Shown here piece after piece: positions 1-7,412 of a stretch of 64,000 nucleotides of DNA. The notes below the pieces were generated by a model. It was given only the letters and a program-made list of their open reading frames with translations. It made no database searches and was not told the origin of the DNA. The stretch comes from Opitutia bacterium. GTDB lineage: Bacteria; Verrucomicrobiota; Verrucomicrobiia; Opitutales; Opitutaceae. Position numbers and translations under genes: made by a program. Every line of letters starts with the position of its first letter. The stretch's first letter is position 1. The stretch lies in contig JACPIS010000029.1 of NCBI GenBank assembly GCA_016187925.1, positions 1 through 64,000 of the forward strand. Direction: 5' to 3'.

Positions 1-252
1 CTTTGGTGCCCAAATCCAACCGCACCGTTTGGTTCGCCGTCATGTTGACGGCATCGTCGCTTGTAATGTTCACACCATCAACGACGCCAAACGGTGCGCC
101 TTTTGGCGATCACTGCTTCAGCTGCATGAGTCCGGCTTAGCCGTCGCATTCGCGATCGGCGAGCCCGGGGACATGGAAGTGAACGAAATTCTATTCCGTC
201 TAACTGAATAATCGTGCATCGCCGCACGGTGTCCACCGGCAGGGAATGGCTG
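1..252. other. Left-edge non-coding stretch with nested inverted repeats
   Basis: No convincing gene is seen here. A perfect 12-bp inverted repeat (CGCACCGTTTGG at 21-32, CCAAACGGTGCG at 87-98) encloses a 7-bp hairpin (36-42 with 46-52, loop TGT) and a second 8-bp stem with one bulge (55-63 with 79-86). Together they can fold as a three-way junction. A further small hairpin, TTTGG/CCAAA, lies at 2-14. The minus strand can be read as a short peptide from about 125 towards 1, but it has no clear start. The stretch may be the edge of a mobile or recombination element; its left part is outside the window. Confidence 0.4.
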
Positions 253-609
253 CTACGACTTCAGGATTTTGTCGACTTCGACCGGGACCAAGCCCTGCGA
301 CCGTGCGATCATCATGAGCGTGTCGATTTTTTTGACCGGCATCGCGATCTTCGATTCCAACGCCGAGTCGTTCACCATCTGAACGATTTCTGTATCGTCC
401 CTTACCACGGACTCAAACCAAGCGAGCTCTGAATCGTATTTGAGAGTGTCAAAAAATGCCTTCGATACCTTTTGCGATTTCGGTCCACCGCATCCGGTGG
501 TGAAGTTCACCAAGGCGATTTGCCCAGCCTTGGGATCGCACAGAACAATCCAATAGTGCTCATTGGTGCCACCATCGATGTCGCCCCAGAAACAGTCACC
601 TTTGTTCAT
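253..609 (-). CDS. Small protein, putative toxin of a Panacea-type toxin-antitoxin pair
   Basis: A 118-aa protein that I do not recognise by family. It lies 10 bp downstream of a Panacea-domain gene on the same strand, the position usually taken by the toxin in such pairs, so the toxin role is inferred from context. The N-terminus (MNKGDCFWGDIDGGTNEHYW, then strand-like IVLCD and IALVNF) resembles the opening of small SH3-like barrel toxins such as PemK/MazF, but I cannot confirm that fold. The remainder is helix-rich and acidic/basic mixed. No signal peptide or membrane segment is visible. It could also be an unrelated small hypothetical protein. Confidence 0.6.
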   Translation of the reverse strand: MNKGDCFWGDIDGGTNEHYWIVLCDPKAGQIALVNFTTGCGGPKSQKVSKAFFDTLKYDSELAWFESVVRDDTEIVQMVNDSALESKIAMPVKKIDTLMMIARSQGLVPVEVDKILKS

Positions 610-619
610 GGCGACCGCT

Positions 620-1279
620 TCATGTGCCCATAAGCAGTGGTCCCGAGGCTAGTTTGCTGCGCGCCCGTTGGCGAACGGCAGCGACGATGGTCTCAGTCAT
701 GGAAATCGCGTCCTTTTCTTCGACCCCCTTCGCGTAGCGAAGAATGCGCTTAAGCGGAAGCGGCTTGCTGGATCCTTCCTTCACATCTTCCCACTCCTTG
801 CAGTTCTTGTGCATCCAATCGGCCAGGTTTCCTGTTTCCATGATCCCTTGGATCATGCGCGCAGTTTCACGAAGCACCTTTTCTTCGACCGGTGCCAATG
901 AATCGGTGTTCACCTTTCCCTTCACGCTGATCCGGTTTCCCTTCAATGAAAATGCCTCGTTCCAGCGCGCCTGAAGCGTGGTGAGCTTCGACTTCCCTTT
1001 GATGAAATTGTAAGTCTCGCTCAAGATCGGCCCCTTGGGCATCGACGAATAATTGTCACCGGTGATCGGCCGCGCATAGTCGATCAACATTTGCCGATCG
1101 GACACATACAGGATTTTGATGAGCGGAAACATGTCCACGCCGCCGCCAAGCTCGTCGCAGACAACGGCGGAAGCAGCAGCGATTTTGCGCAGGATGGCGT
1201 GATTCATGGTGGGCAAGATTAGTAAGGCGCCTGCCGCCATTTCTGGCGAACACAAACGTGGGGTTCGGACGCATTTCAT
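620..1279 (-). CDS. Panacea-domain (DUF4065, SocA-like) putative antitoxin
   Basis: A 219-aa protein. Residues from about 50 onward match the Panacea/DUF4065 pattern: a helix with FPLIKILYVSDRQ, then the hallmark DYARPITGDNYSSMPKGP and LSETYNFIKG, followed by a helical C-terminal half. Panacea domains are known antitoxin modules that neutralise many unrelated toxins by direct binding, and SocA acts as a proteolysis adaptor. The start at 1279 is chosen because AAGGAGA lies about 7 nt upstream; internal starts at 1207 and near 1130 would also retain the domain. It forms a two-gene unit with the small protein downstream. Together they probably act as a growth-arrest or abortive-infection module in this island. 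Confidence 0.75.
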   Translation of the reverse strand: MKCVRTPRLCSPEMAAGALLILPTMNHAILRKIAAASAVVCDELGGGVDMFPLIKILYVSDRQMLIDYARPITGDNYSSMPKGPILSETYNFIKGKSKLTTLQARWNEAFSLKGNRISVKGKVNTDSLAPVEEKVLRETARMIQGIMETGNLADWMHKNCKEWEDVKEGSSKPLPLKRILRYAKGVEEKDAISMTETIVAAVRQRARSKLASGPLLMGT

Positions 1280-1522
1280 GACAATTCTCCTTGGTAGTCC
1301 GCGCCACCTCGTGGGTTCCGGATGGGATTATTGTAAAGGGAATTGGATGCAGCCACGATCTTCATCTGGGAACAGTTACGGCATCGAGAAATGGTCCACG
1401 GAATCATCATCTGTAGTCAGTGACAGACTATAGCACCAACGGATCCGGTCTGGTCGTCGGATAACTGGATTAGCACTGATCTTACAAGACCTCGACGCGA
1501 TCAGCCGCGCCGGATGACACAT

Positions 1523-2917
1523 CTAAGTCGTCCACATTTCTCGCGCCACCCGGCGGAGGATCGGATTTGAGCAAACCTCACACTTTGCGTGACGCTCTTG
1601 TAGCCGGCGCATGCGGAACACAGGGGACGACCACGGGCTCAATCGCCATTCGTTGAAGTTGCGCGTCGCGCCGTGCTTCCGAAGGACGAGCTCCAGGGCC
1701 ATGACCAGGCCGGCAAAGGATGAGACGAACGCAAAAGGAGTGAGGACCTGTTTGCCTGAATCCGATTTCAACTTGGCACTTCCGCAGAGCTGTTTGAACC
1801 AAGTGTCGTAGGCCGTTCCCGCGAGCTCGGCTTTGTTGAGCTGAGGATACTTTGTGGCGATGAGCTCGGCCGCCTCATCAGAAATCCGGCTTTCTTTGAC
1901 GAACGCGGCCGGCACGCCGAGTGCCTCCGCGACGTGTTCCTCATGCGCATTTTCATTAGGTGACTCGTAGTAGATGCAGGCGAGGCAGGCGTTTTCCGTG
2001 GGCTGTTTATGGTGATGGAAGACTGTCTCGATGGCGCCGCTGGTCGAGGCGTCGAACACCTCGCCCGGGATTTCCTTCTGGAGCTCTCGTCGGGCACGCC
2101 GGCTGTCCACCCCGGTGATGAGGGTTTTCAGCCACCGGCCACCTGGCGCGAGTTTCCTGTCGGGGTGCGATTGCAGGCGGTCTTTGAATGGAATCGATTG
2201 CAGAGAGGGATTGCTGAGTTTGAGTGCCTCGACCAACACGTCCGCTTTCGGAGAGTTGATGTCTTTTGCCTCAAAGATGTCGCAACGCTGCATGTTGCCT
2301 TCGGAAACATGGTCGTCGTCACAGACCACCAGCGTTCCGCGCAATTGAGGAAAGCAGGCAAGGCCGACTGCAAAGCCATTTCCTACGGCGCCGGCGCCGG
2401 CCAGGTAGGCGCGGCCGATGTCGATCGGCTCATCCAACCGGTGCAGTTCGTCATCGATCCATTCACTCAGGTCGAACTTGATTGCCCCCTTGAAGGCGGG
2501 AAGTGAGGGAATCGGCGGCAAGGCTGCCCGAAAAAGAGCGCCGGCGGCGTAACAGGCGCAGAGCTGAACTCCAATGGGGTGCAATGGGGCTGGCACTTCC
2601 TTCGCCAGGGGCTCCAGGCTGATGGCGGCCGACTGGTCGCCGCGGGTGAGATACACCGGCGTTGATGTGGTTCGTCGCGCGAAGTTGCCGATGACGAGTT
2701 CGGCCATCGCCTTTGGCGCCGGCGCGTTGATTAAGACCGCCGAAAGGCTTCGATTCAAAAGCCGCGCCACTTGGCGCGCCAATTTGCCGGCAGAAATGTC
2801 AGCGGGATCATGGCTGATCGCGACCTCGACGGCCAACTTCTCCGCGGCGGCACTTTCATCGAGCCCTAGCAGGCTTCCGAGCATGCGGGCGTTTTCTCTG
2901 CGGGCAGCTTCGTTCAT
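1523..2917 (-). CDS. E1-like (ThiF/MoeB fold) ubiquitin-like activating enzyme
   Basis: A 464-aa protein. The adenylation domain begins near residue 165 with the nucleotide loop AGAGAVGNG (173-181) and the following DDDHVSEGNMQR (200-211), the ThiF/MoeB/E1 signature. CLAC (311-314) and CEVC (446-449) look like the two CxxC pairs that hold zinc in MoeB/ThiF enzymes. The catalytic cysteine is therefore uncertain; the Cys in QLCGS is one candidate. The first 160 residues form an extra helical N-terminal domain with no motif I recognise. It is the last gene of a four-gene operon and its ATG overlaps the JAMM gene stop (ATGA). Inferred role: adenylate the Ubl C-terminus with ATP and pass it to the E2-like protein. 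Confidence 0.85.
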   Translation of the reverse strand: MNEAARRENARMLGSLLGLDESAAAEKLAVEVAISHDPADISAGKLARQVARLLNRSLSAVLINAPAPKAMAELVIGNFARRTTSTPVYLTRGDQSAAISLEPLAKEVPAPLHPIGVQLCACYAAGALFRAALPPIPSLPAFKGAIKFDLSEWIDDELHRLDEPIDIGRAYLAGAGAVGNGFAVGLACFPQLRGTLVVCDDDHVSEGNMQRCDIFEAKDINSPKADVLVEALKLSNPSLQSIPFKDRLQSHPDRKLAPGGRWLKTLITGVDSRRARRELQKEIPGEVFDASTSGAIETVFHHHKQPTENACLACIYYESPNENAHEEHVAEALGVPAAFVKESRISDEAAELIATKYPQLNKAELAGTAYDTWFKQLCGSAKLKSDSGKQVLTPFAFVSSFAGLVMALELVLRKHGATRNFNEWRLSPWSSPVFRMRRLQERHAKCEVCSNPILRRVAREMWTT

Positions 2918-3363
2918 CGGATCGCGATCTCCTGGTTGAAGGTAATTTCATCCCACTCATTGCTTTTGCTGAGAGAGAACACCTTGGTTTGCTCGACGAA
3001 GTTGGCCGCGGTGGTTTCCCGGGCGAAATACGGCAGCACAAGCGAGAGTGCGCCCGCGTGCTTGATGACGGCCATGGTGTCGTCGGCCCAAGAATGGAAG
3101 GCCTCCATCGGATGGGTGTGGACTTGGGCTGCGACCATGAGACGGTCCTTGCGCAGCTCTTCGAAAAGGAGCCGCATGCCTTTGGGCGGGATTCGAAAAA
3201 ACGCGCGGCCCGTCTCCTGCAGGGGCACGTAGACGCGTTGAACCACGGCATGTCCGGCCTCCTTTTTGGCGAGCCACAGCACGACGATTTCCTTGCGGCC
3301 CTTCCCGTAGATGGCGAGTTGGGCCAGAGTGTCGTCGATGATCGACGGCGAGATGGTGATCAT
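2914..3363 (-). CDS. JAB/JAMM-family metallopeptidase (deubiquitinase-like)
   Basis: A 149-aa single-domain protein. VHTHP (81-85) followed by S91 and D94 gives the zinc-binding H-x-H ... S-x2-D core of JAB1/MPN+ peptidases, although the spacing after the second His is one residue shorter than in AMSH. In bacterial ubiquitin-like operons this enzyme matures the Ubl tail and may remove Ubl from targets. The ATG at 3363 overlaps the E2 stop as ATGA, and the stop overlaps the E1 start the same way, so translation is coupled. Longer readings upstream would run inside the E2 gene. No signal peptide is present; the protein should be cytoplasmic. Confidence 0.85.
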   Translation of the reverse strand: MITISPSIIDDTLAQLAIYGKGRKEIVVLWLAKKEAGHAVVQRVYVPLQETGRAFFRIPPKGMRLLFEELRKDRLMVAAQVHTHPMEAFHSWADDTMAVIKHAGALSLVLPYFARETTAANFVEQTKVFSLSKSNEWDEITFNQEIAIR

Positions 3364-3800
3364 GTCGTCTTGGGCGCCTTGTCCCATCCATTCCAGATTT
3401 GGGTGATGAGGCCTGGCAGGTTGTTTTTGCTTTTCCCGCGATGATTGTCCCACGGGTCGTTCAAGTGATTCGGGTGGGTATGATATTCCTTGCTGCCGAT
3501 GGAGCAGACGAACGGTTTGCCCGTGACGTGGTGCGCACTCTGGTTGAACATCGGGTGTCGCGGCAGCTTGTCGGTGGGGCACGGTTCGCCGGAGGGCAGC
3601 AGCAGCGCGATGCTGGGCGGCGTATCGTTCCAGTCAGGCGCATGCATTTGCACCCGTAGTGGCATGCGCTCGGTCGACGCGAAGGTCACGTCCACCAATG
3701 GGTAGGCGGCCGCCTGCACCTCCCAGCCCCGCAGTTTGGCGAGGCTGAGGAGGGCGGGCATTTCGGCGTCGAAGAGGGCCTTGGCGGCGACTTCATTCAT
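3360..3800 (-). CDS. E2-like ubiquitin-conjugating (UBC-fold) protein
   Basis: A 146-aa protein. The order of features fits a minimal UBC fold: an N-terminal helix, strand segments around LVDVTF and LRVQMHAP, a Pro-rich segment (PPSIALLLPSGEPCP), then GKPFVCSIG with C99 as the likely active-site cysteine, followed by a His/Asn-rich YHTHPNHLNDPW and a C-terminal helix. The position between a Ubl gene and JAMM/E1 genes supports the call more strongly than sequence alone. The start at 3800 overlaps the end of the Ubl gene by 8 bp. Inferred role: accept activated Ubl from the E1 and conjugate it to targets, perhaps without an E3. Confidence 0.75.
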   Translation of the reverse strand: MNEVAAKALFDAEMPALLSLAKLRGWEVQAAAYPLVDVTFASTERMPLRVQMHAPDWNDTPPSIALLLPSGEPCPTDKLPRHPMFNQSAHHVTGKPFVCSIGSKEYHTHPNHLNDPWDNHRGKSKNNLPGLITQIWNGWDKAPKTT

Positions 3801-4107
3801 TGCCGCCGCCGGTCGCGTCGGGACCGTAGTCGATGGAAACCTCACCGTTGAGGCCCAGGTCCTGGTAGCTCTTGTTGGGGTCGAGGACCGTGTTGCCGAC
3901 CTTGGCGAGCCACCCGGCGGTGTCGCTGATGCCAAGGGCCTTGGCCGCCTTCTTGAGTTGCACGTCCAAGGGCTGGTTGATGGGAACTTCGTCGAAGTCT
4001 TGCTCCGGATAGGTTCCGCTGGTGGTGACGATGGCCACCCGAAGGTGGTTCGGCTTGGGCTTCTGGGAAGCGCCAGCCTGCTGGCCTGCTGAGGATTGAT
4101 TACTCAT
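3793..4107 (-). CDS. Ubiquitin-like beta-grasp protein
   Basis: A 104-aa protein. After a Ser/Gln/Ala-rich leader of about 20 residues there is one beta-grasp-like domain (strand LRVAIVTTSG, helix with VQLKKAAKALGI, strands near NTVLDPNKSYQDLGL and EVSIDYG). The C-terminus is TGGGNE: a glycine run followed by two extra residues, so a maturation cut, presumably by the JAMM enzyme, would be needed to expose a terminal Gly. It is the first gene of the Ubl-E2-JAMM-E1 operon, divergent from the LysR gene with 84 bp between. The domain is recognisable mostly from context plus its tail. Confidence 0.8.
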   Translation of the reverse strand: MSNQSSAGQQAGASQKPKPNHLRVAIVTTSGTYPEQDFDEVPINQPLDVQLKKAAKALGISDTAGWLAKVGNTVLDPNKSYQDLGLNGEVSIDYGPDATGGGNE

Positions 4108-4191
4108 AAAGATATTTAGGTCACCCGCACTTTAATCGAACCTCCGATCTTTTGCCATAGCCAAAAGGCATGGTTTCATTACTTTATCCTA
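4108..4191. promoter_or_regulatory. Divergent promoter region with CTTTTG/CAAAAG dyad
   Basis: This 84-bp AT-rich gap separates the Ubl operon (minus) from the LysR-type gene (plus). A dyad, CTTTTG (4149-4154) and CAAAAG (4162-4167), with a 7-bp centre has the size and symmetry expected of a LysR-type regulator site. The divergent layout also fits classical LysR regulation of the neighbouring operon. No clean -35/-10 pair was assigned. Confidence 0.4.
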
Positions 4192-5097
4192 ATGTTTGAA
4201 TCGTTGTTTTCCGACGGCGGCCTTTCTCTCGACCGACTTCGCGTTCTGGTCGAAGTGCATTATGCTGGTGGCATCGCCGCCGCTGCCCCGGACTCTCCGG
4301 TGAAGCAAAGCCAATACAGCACCCAGCTTCGTGAACTCTCGACGTTCTTCGGCACAGAATTAACGCAACGCGAGGGAAAGCGGCTGAAACTTACCGAGAC
4401 GGGGGTAAGGCTGGCCGAACTTGCGGCGAAGCAGCTTCAGGCGTTGAGCGACCTGCGCGCGGAATGCCTCGGTCGCATCGAGTATCGCGTTGGCACGGGA
4501 GACGGTTTGCTGCACTGGCTGGTCATCCCGCGGTTGACCGGCTTCACAGAGCGGCCGGCAAGGGTCGTTTTTTCGACACACAACCTTCGTAGCGGGGACA
4601 TCATCCGGCGGGTTCAGGAAACGCGCCTTGAATTTGGTATCGTCCGCTCAGATGCGGTGACTTCAGGTGTTCAGTCACTCTCGATCGGGCGGATGGAATT
4701 TTGCGGAGTGATCCCGCGGGCCCTGTGCAAGAAGAAGCCGCCGACCAGCATTGAGGACTTTTGCGAGCTGCCGTTGGCAGTCATGAGCACGGACGGTCAG
4801 TTCACTGATCGCATCAAGGAGGCGGCCAAGCGGCTCGGCGTAACGATGAACGTCACCCTCGCTTGTGAAAGCCACCCGCAAGCAATCGCGGCGGTTCAGA
4901 CCGGCAGATACGCGGCCATTGTCCCGTGCATCGCGATGAAGTCGCTCGGGCCCCAGTTTGTTGAGTTCCGGCACGCAGCCTTTAAGCCACTGGCTCGGGA
5001 TTTGTCGCTGATCTGGCATCCACGGATGTTGGAGATTCGGCCCTTGGGCCCCCAGGTGTGCGAGCACATGAAGGCGACATTTACCCAATCGATTTGA
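4192..5097 (+). CDS. LysR-type transcriptional regulator
   Basis: A 301-aa protein. An N-terminal winged helix-turn-helix spans about residues 10-65 (LSLDRLRVLVEV, then the recognition-helix region KQSQYSTQLRELSTFFG, then RLKLTETG), and a long linker helix follows (AELAAKQLQALSDL). The rest fits a periplasmic-binding-like effector domain. Unlike most LysR proteins, the first helix segment contains GGIAAAAPDSPVKQSQ, where AxxLxxSQPAxS is usual, so the HTH is divergent. It is divergent from the Ubl operon and only 24 bp before the zinc-ribbon/HEPN-like gene, so it probably controls one or both. Confidence 0.8.
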   Translation: MFESLFSDGGLSLDRLRVLVEVHYAGGIAAAAPDSPVKQSQYSTQLRELSTFFGTELTQREGKRLKLTETGVRLAELAAKQLQALSDLRAECLGRIEYRVGTGDGLLHWLVIPRLTGFTERPARVVFSTHNLRSGDIIRRVQETRLEFGIVRSDAVTSGVQSLSIGRMEFCGVIPRALCKKKPPTSIEDFCELPLAVMSTDGQFTDRIKEAAKRLGVTMNVTLACESHPQAIAAVQTGRYAAIVPCIAMKSLGPQFVEFRHAAFKPLARDLSLIWHPRMLEIRPLGPQVCEHMKATFTQSI

Positions 5098-5121
5098 ACC
5101 AAAGTTACCACTCCCACGCCT

Positions 5122-6345
5122 ATGACCTTCCGCCGAGTGCTTGAATGTAGTGAATGTAAGACGACGGTGCTCACCCGATCGGCTGCGGGACATGCCAACT
5201 ATCAGGAGTTCGCGTTTCCGTGTCCGAAGTGCGGCATCGAGTTGCGATTTGGCATGAATCTCGACCAGAAGAATGCCGGTGTGGCATACCCGCTGGTCAA
5301 AAACGGCGAATGGCGCGACGACCTGCATGAAGCAGAACACGAGCGGAAGCTGGATACTGAGACGCTCGTGGCCGTGGAGGACAACGACGAGATGATGCCA
5401 TTCCTGCGGGCGCCATTCCTGGCCAAGGATTTTGAAAAATCCATGGAGCTGCATGCTGGCCGGTATCAGGCGATGCACCATTTCTGGCCGGAGCTGGAGA
5501 AGATGACGGTTCATCAACAGAGTAGAAACCGCGCTCTCCTAATCAAAGTTGCAAAAGGGATTAGTTATGACGACCCGGTGAAGACTGACGCTGACGCGTT
5601 GGAGCTTCTGCTCCGGGCCTTTGACACTTATGGTCTCATGTTCACGTGCGATGGAGGCACCGCGCGTGAAAAGGTGGATCAACTGATCCGGTCCGTGAAT
5701 CTGGCCGCTGGAGGTCAACCCGCGTTGGTGGAGTTTTACGAGGCCGAACACCGCTGGGTGAATCTCTGGACTCAATTGATGAGCTTGCGAAAAAAGTGGG
5801 CTGAACTCGTCGGACCGATCGTCTGGCCGGTTTTTCGGTCCGTCGATTGGGATCCGGCGAAGGCGAAGCTGTCGAGTTTCACCCTTTGCCAGAAGCGTTT
5901 CAGCGAGCTCGGGCCGTTCTATGTAGACGCATTCGAAACCCTCGGTCGACTTTCGGTGTTGGCTTCCGGGATGGAAGGCGTGGTGAAGCACAACCAGCCG
6001 GTGATTGCGTTGAAGACTCGCGAGATGCCGCTTGGCGAATTCGAGGCGACGCGCAACGGCCAGAAACCCGGGATCCTTGCTCGACTCGACATCGGTCCGC
6101 TCTTCGTTCCTTTCCTCGACTCGAAGTTACGCAACGGCATCGGTCATCACTCGGCACACTATCGTGCGAAAACGGACGATATCTATTATCAGAACCAGAG
6201 CGGCACGACCATCGAGCGGTTTTCAATCAGCTACATTGATTTTTGCGACAAGCTGATGCGATTGTATGCCCAGGTGGAAGCATGCGCGCCTTTGGTCGGC
6301 GTTCTGCGATTGAAAGTGAAAAAGGACGTATTGCCGTCGCATTGA
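5122..6345 (+). CDS. Zinc-ribbon protein with C-terminal HEPN-like RNxxxH motif
   Basis: A 407-aa protein of unrecognised family. Cysteine pairs CSEC (9-12) and CPKC (34-37) form an N-terminal zinc ribbon. The middle is helical. Near the C-terminus, KLRNGIGHH contains R337-N-x3-H342, the R-x4-H pattern (with Asn after Arg) that forms the RNase site of HEPN domains, followed by Tyr-rich YYQN and a helix, also HEPN-like. The gene sits 24 bp after the LysR gene and shares its strand, so it is probably co-transcribed with it. A HEPN RNase in this setting would fit an infection-triggered toxin, but that is inference from one motif and context. Confidence 0.6.
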   Translation: MTFRRVLECSECKTTVLTRSAAGHANYQEFAFPCPKCGIELRFGMNLDQKNAGVAYPLVKNGEWRDDLHEAEHERKLDTETLVAVEDNDEMMPFLRAPFLAKDFEKSMELHAGRYQAMHHFWPELEKMTVHQQSRNRALLIKVAKGISYDDPVKTDADALELLLRAFDTYGLMFTCDGGTAREKVDQLIRSVNLAAGGQPALVEFYEAEHRWVNLWTQLMSLRKKWAELVGPIVWPVFRSVDWDPAKAKLSSFTLCQKRFSELGPFYVDAFETLGRLSVLASGMEGVVKHNQPVIALKTREMPLGEFEATRNGQKPGILARLDIGPLFVPFLDSKLRNGIGHHSAHYRAKTDDIYYQNQSGTTIERFSISYIDFCDKLMRLYAQVEACAPLVGVLRLKVKKDVLPSH

Positions 6346-7412
6346 GCTAACTGATGATGAGGGTGATTCTTCAAGAGGCTGGATTTGGAGCTCCACACGT
6401 TCGCTGGAATGAGTTGAACGAAACAACCTGTCTGATTGGCAACCTCAGGGCAGGAAATGTCTATATCGACAACGGAGCCGCTGTCGTAGGTATATGGCCT
6501 GTAGCTTCCTGAATGCGGCCAGATGGGAGATGAACAGCGGTGCGTGAGCTGGCCATTCGGCAGCGATCAAAAGGGTTATCCTTGCTCTGTTAAGCAGCAC
6601 CTCGCAGAACGGCTACAAAAATGAACAAGCTTCAGATCGATCTCAAGTGTTGCTATGGTATTAAAAGCCTGAAGCACAATTTTGATTTCACAGCCAGCAG
6701 CGCTTTCGCCATCTACGCGCCCAATGGCTCAATGAAGTCATCGCTAGCTCAAACCTTCAGGGACGAGGGAGAGTCGGTACAGTCGAAGGACAGAATTTTC
6801 CCAGCTCGCGTATGCACCAGAGCGATTTTGGACGAGGGTAATGTCCCGCTCCCGCCTCAATCCATATTGGTTGTCCGGCCGTACGACGAGGTTTTTGGAC
6901 ACAATGAAAAAACCTCCACGCTGTTGGTCGATCCAAAGCTGCGCAAAGAATATGAGCAGCTTCACGTCGAGATCGATAAAGCAAAAGCGTTTTTCCTAGA
7001 AGCGCTCAAGGAGCAATCGCGTTCAAAAAAGGATTTAGAGAAGGAAATTTCTTCCACGTTCACCAAGAGTACATCCGAATTCTATCGAGCATTGATTCGC
7101 ATCAGAGACGAAGTTACGGCCCAGAAGGACGCTCCTTTTGCAGATGTCCAATACGACAAGATCTTTGATGAAAAGGTTCTCGGGTTTCTAGGGACCAAAG
7201 ATTTCAAGACGGCCATCGAACAATACATCACAAAATACAATGAACTCTTGGCCGCTTCTACCTATTTCAAAAAAGGTACATTTAACTACTACAACGCGGC
7301 AACGATCGCCAAGAGCCTCGCAGATAATGGCTTTTTTGACGCCAAACATTCAGTCAATTTGAATGCCGGAAACGTCCTTGAAATTAGGAGTCAATCCGAG
7401 CTGGAAGAGCTA

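Noticed and set aside
14-98. Possible integron attC site
   Set aside because: An RYYYAAC-like sequence exists at 14-20, but no matching GTTRRRY core was found at the other end.
29-211. Short open frame at the left edge
   Set aside because: No motif or ribosome site and it overlaps the nested inverted repeats.
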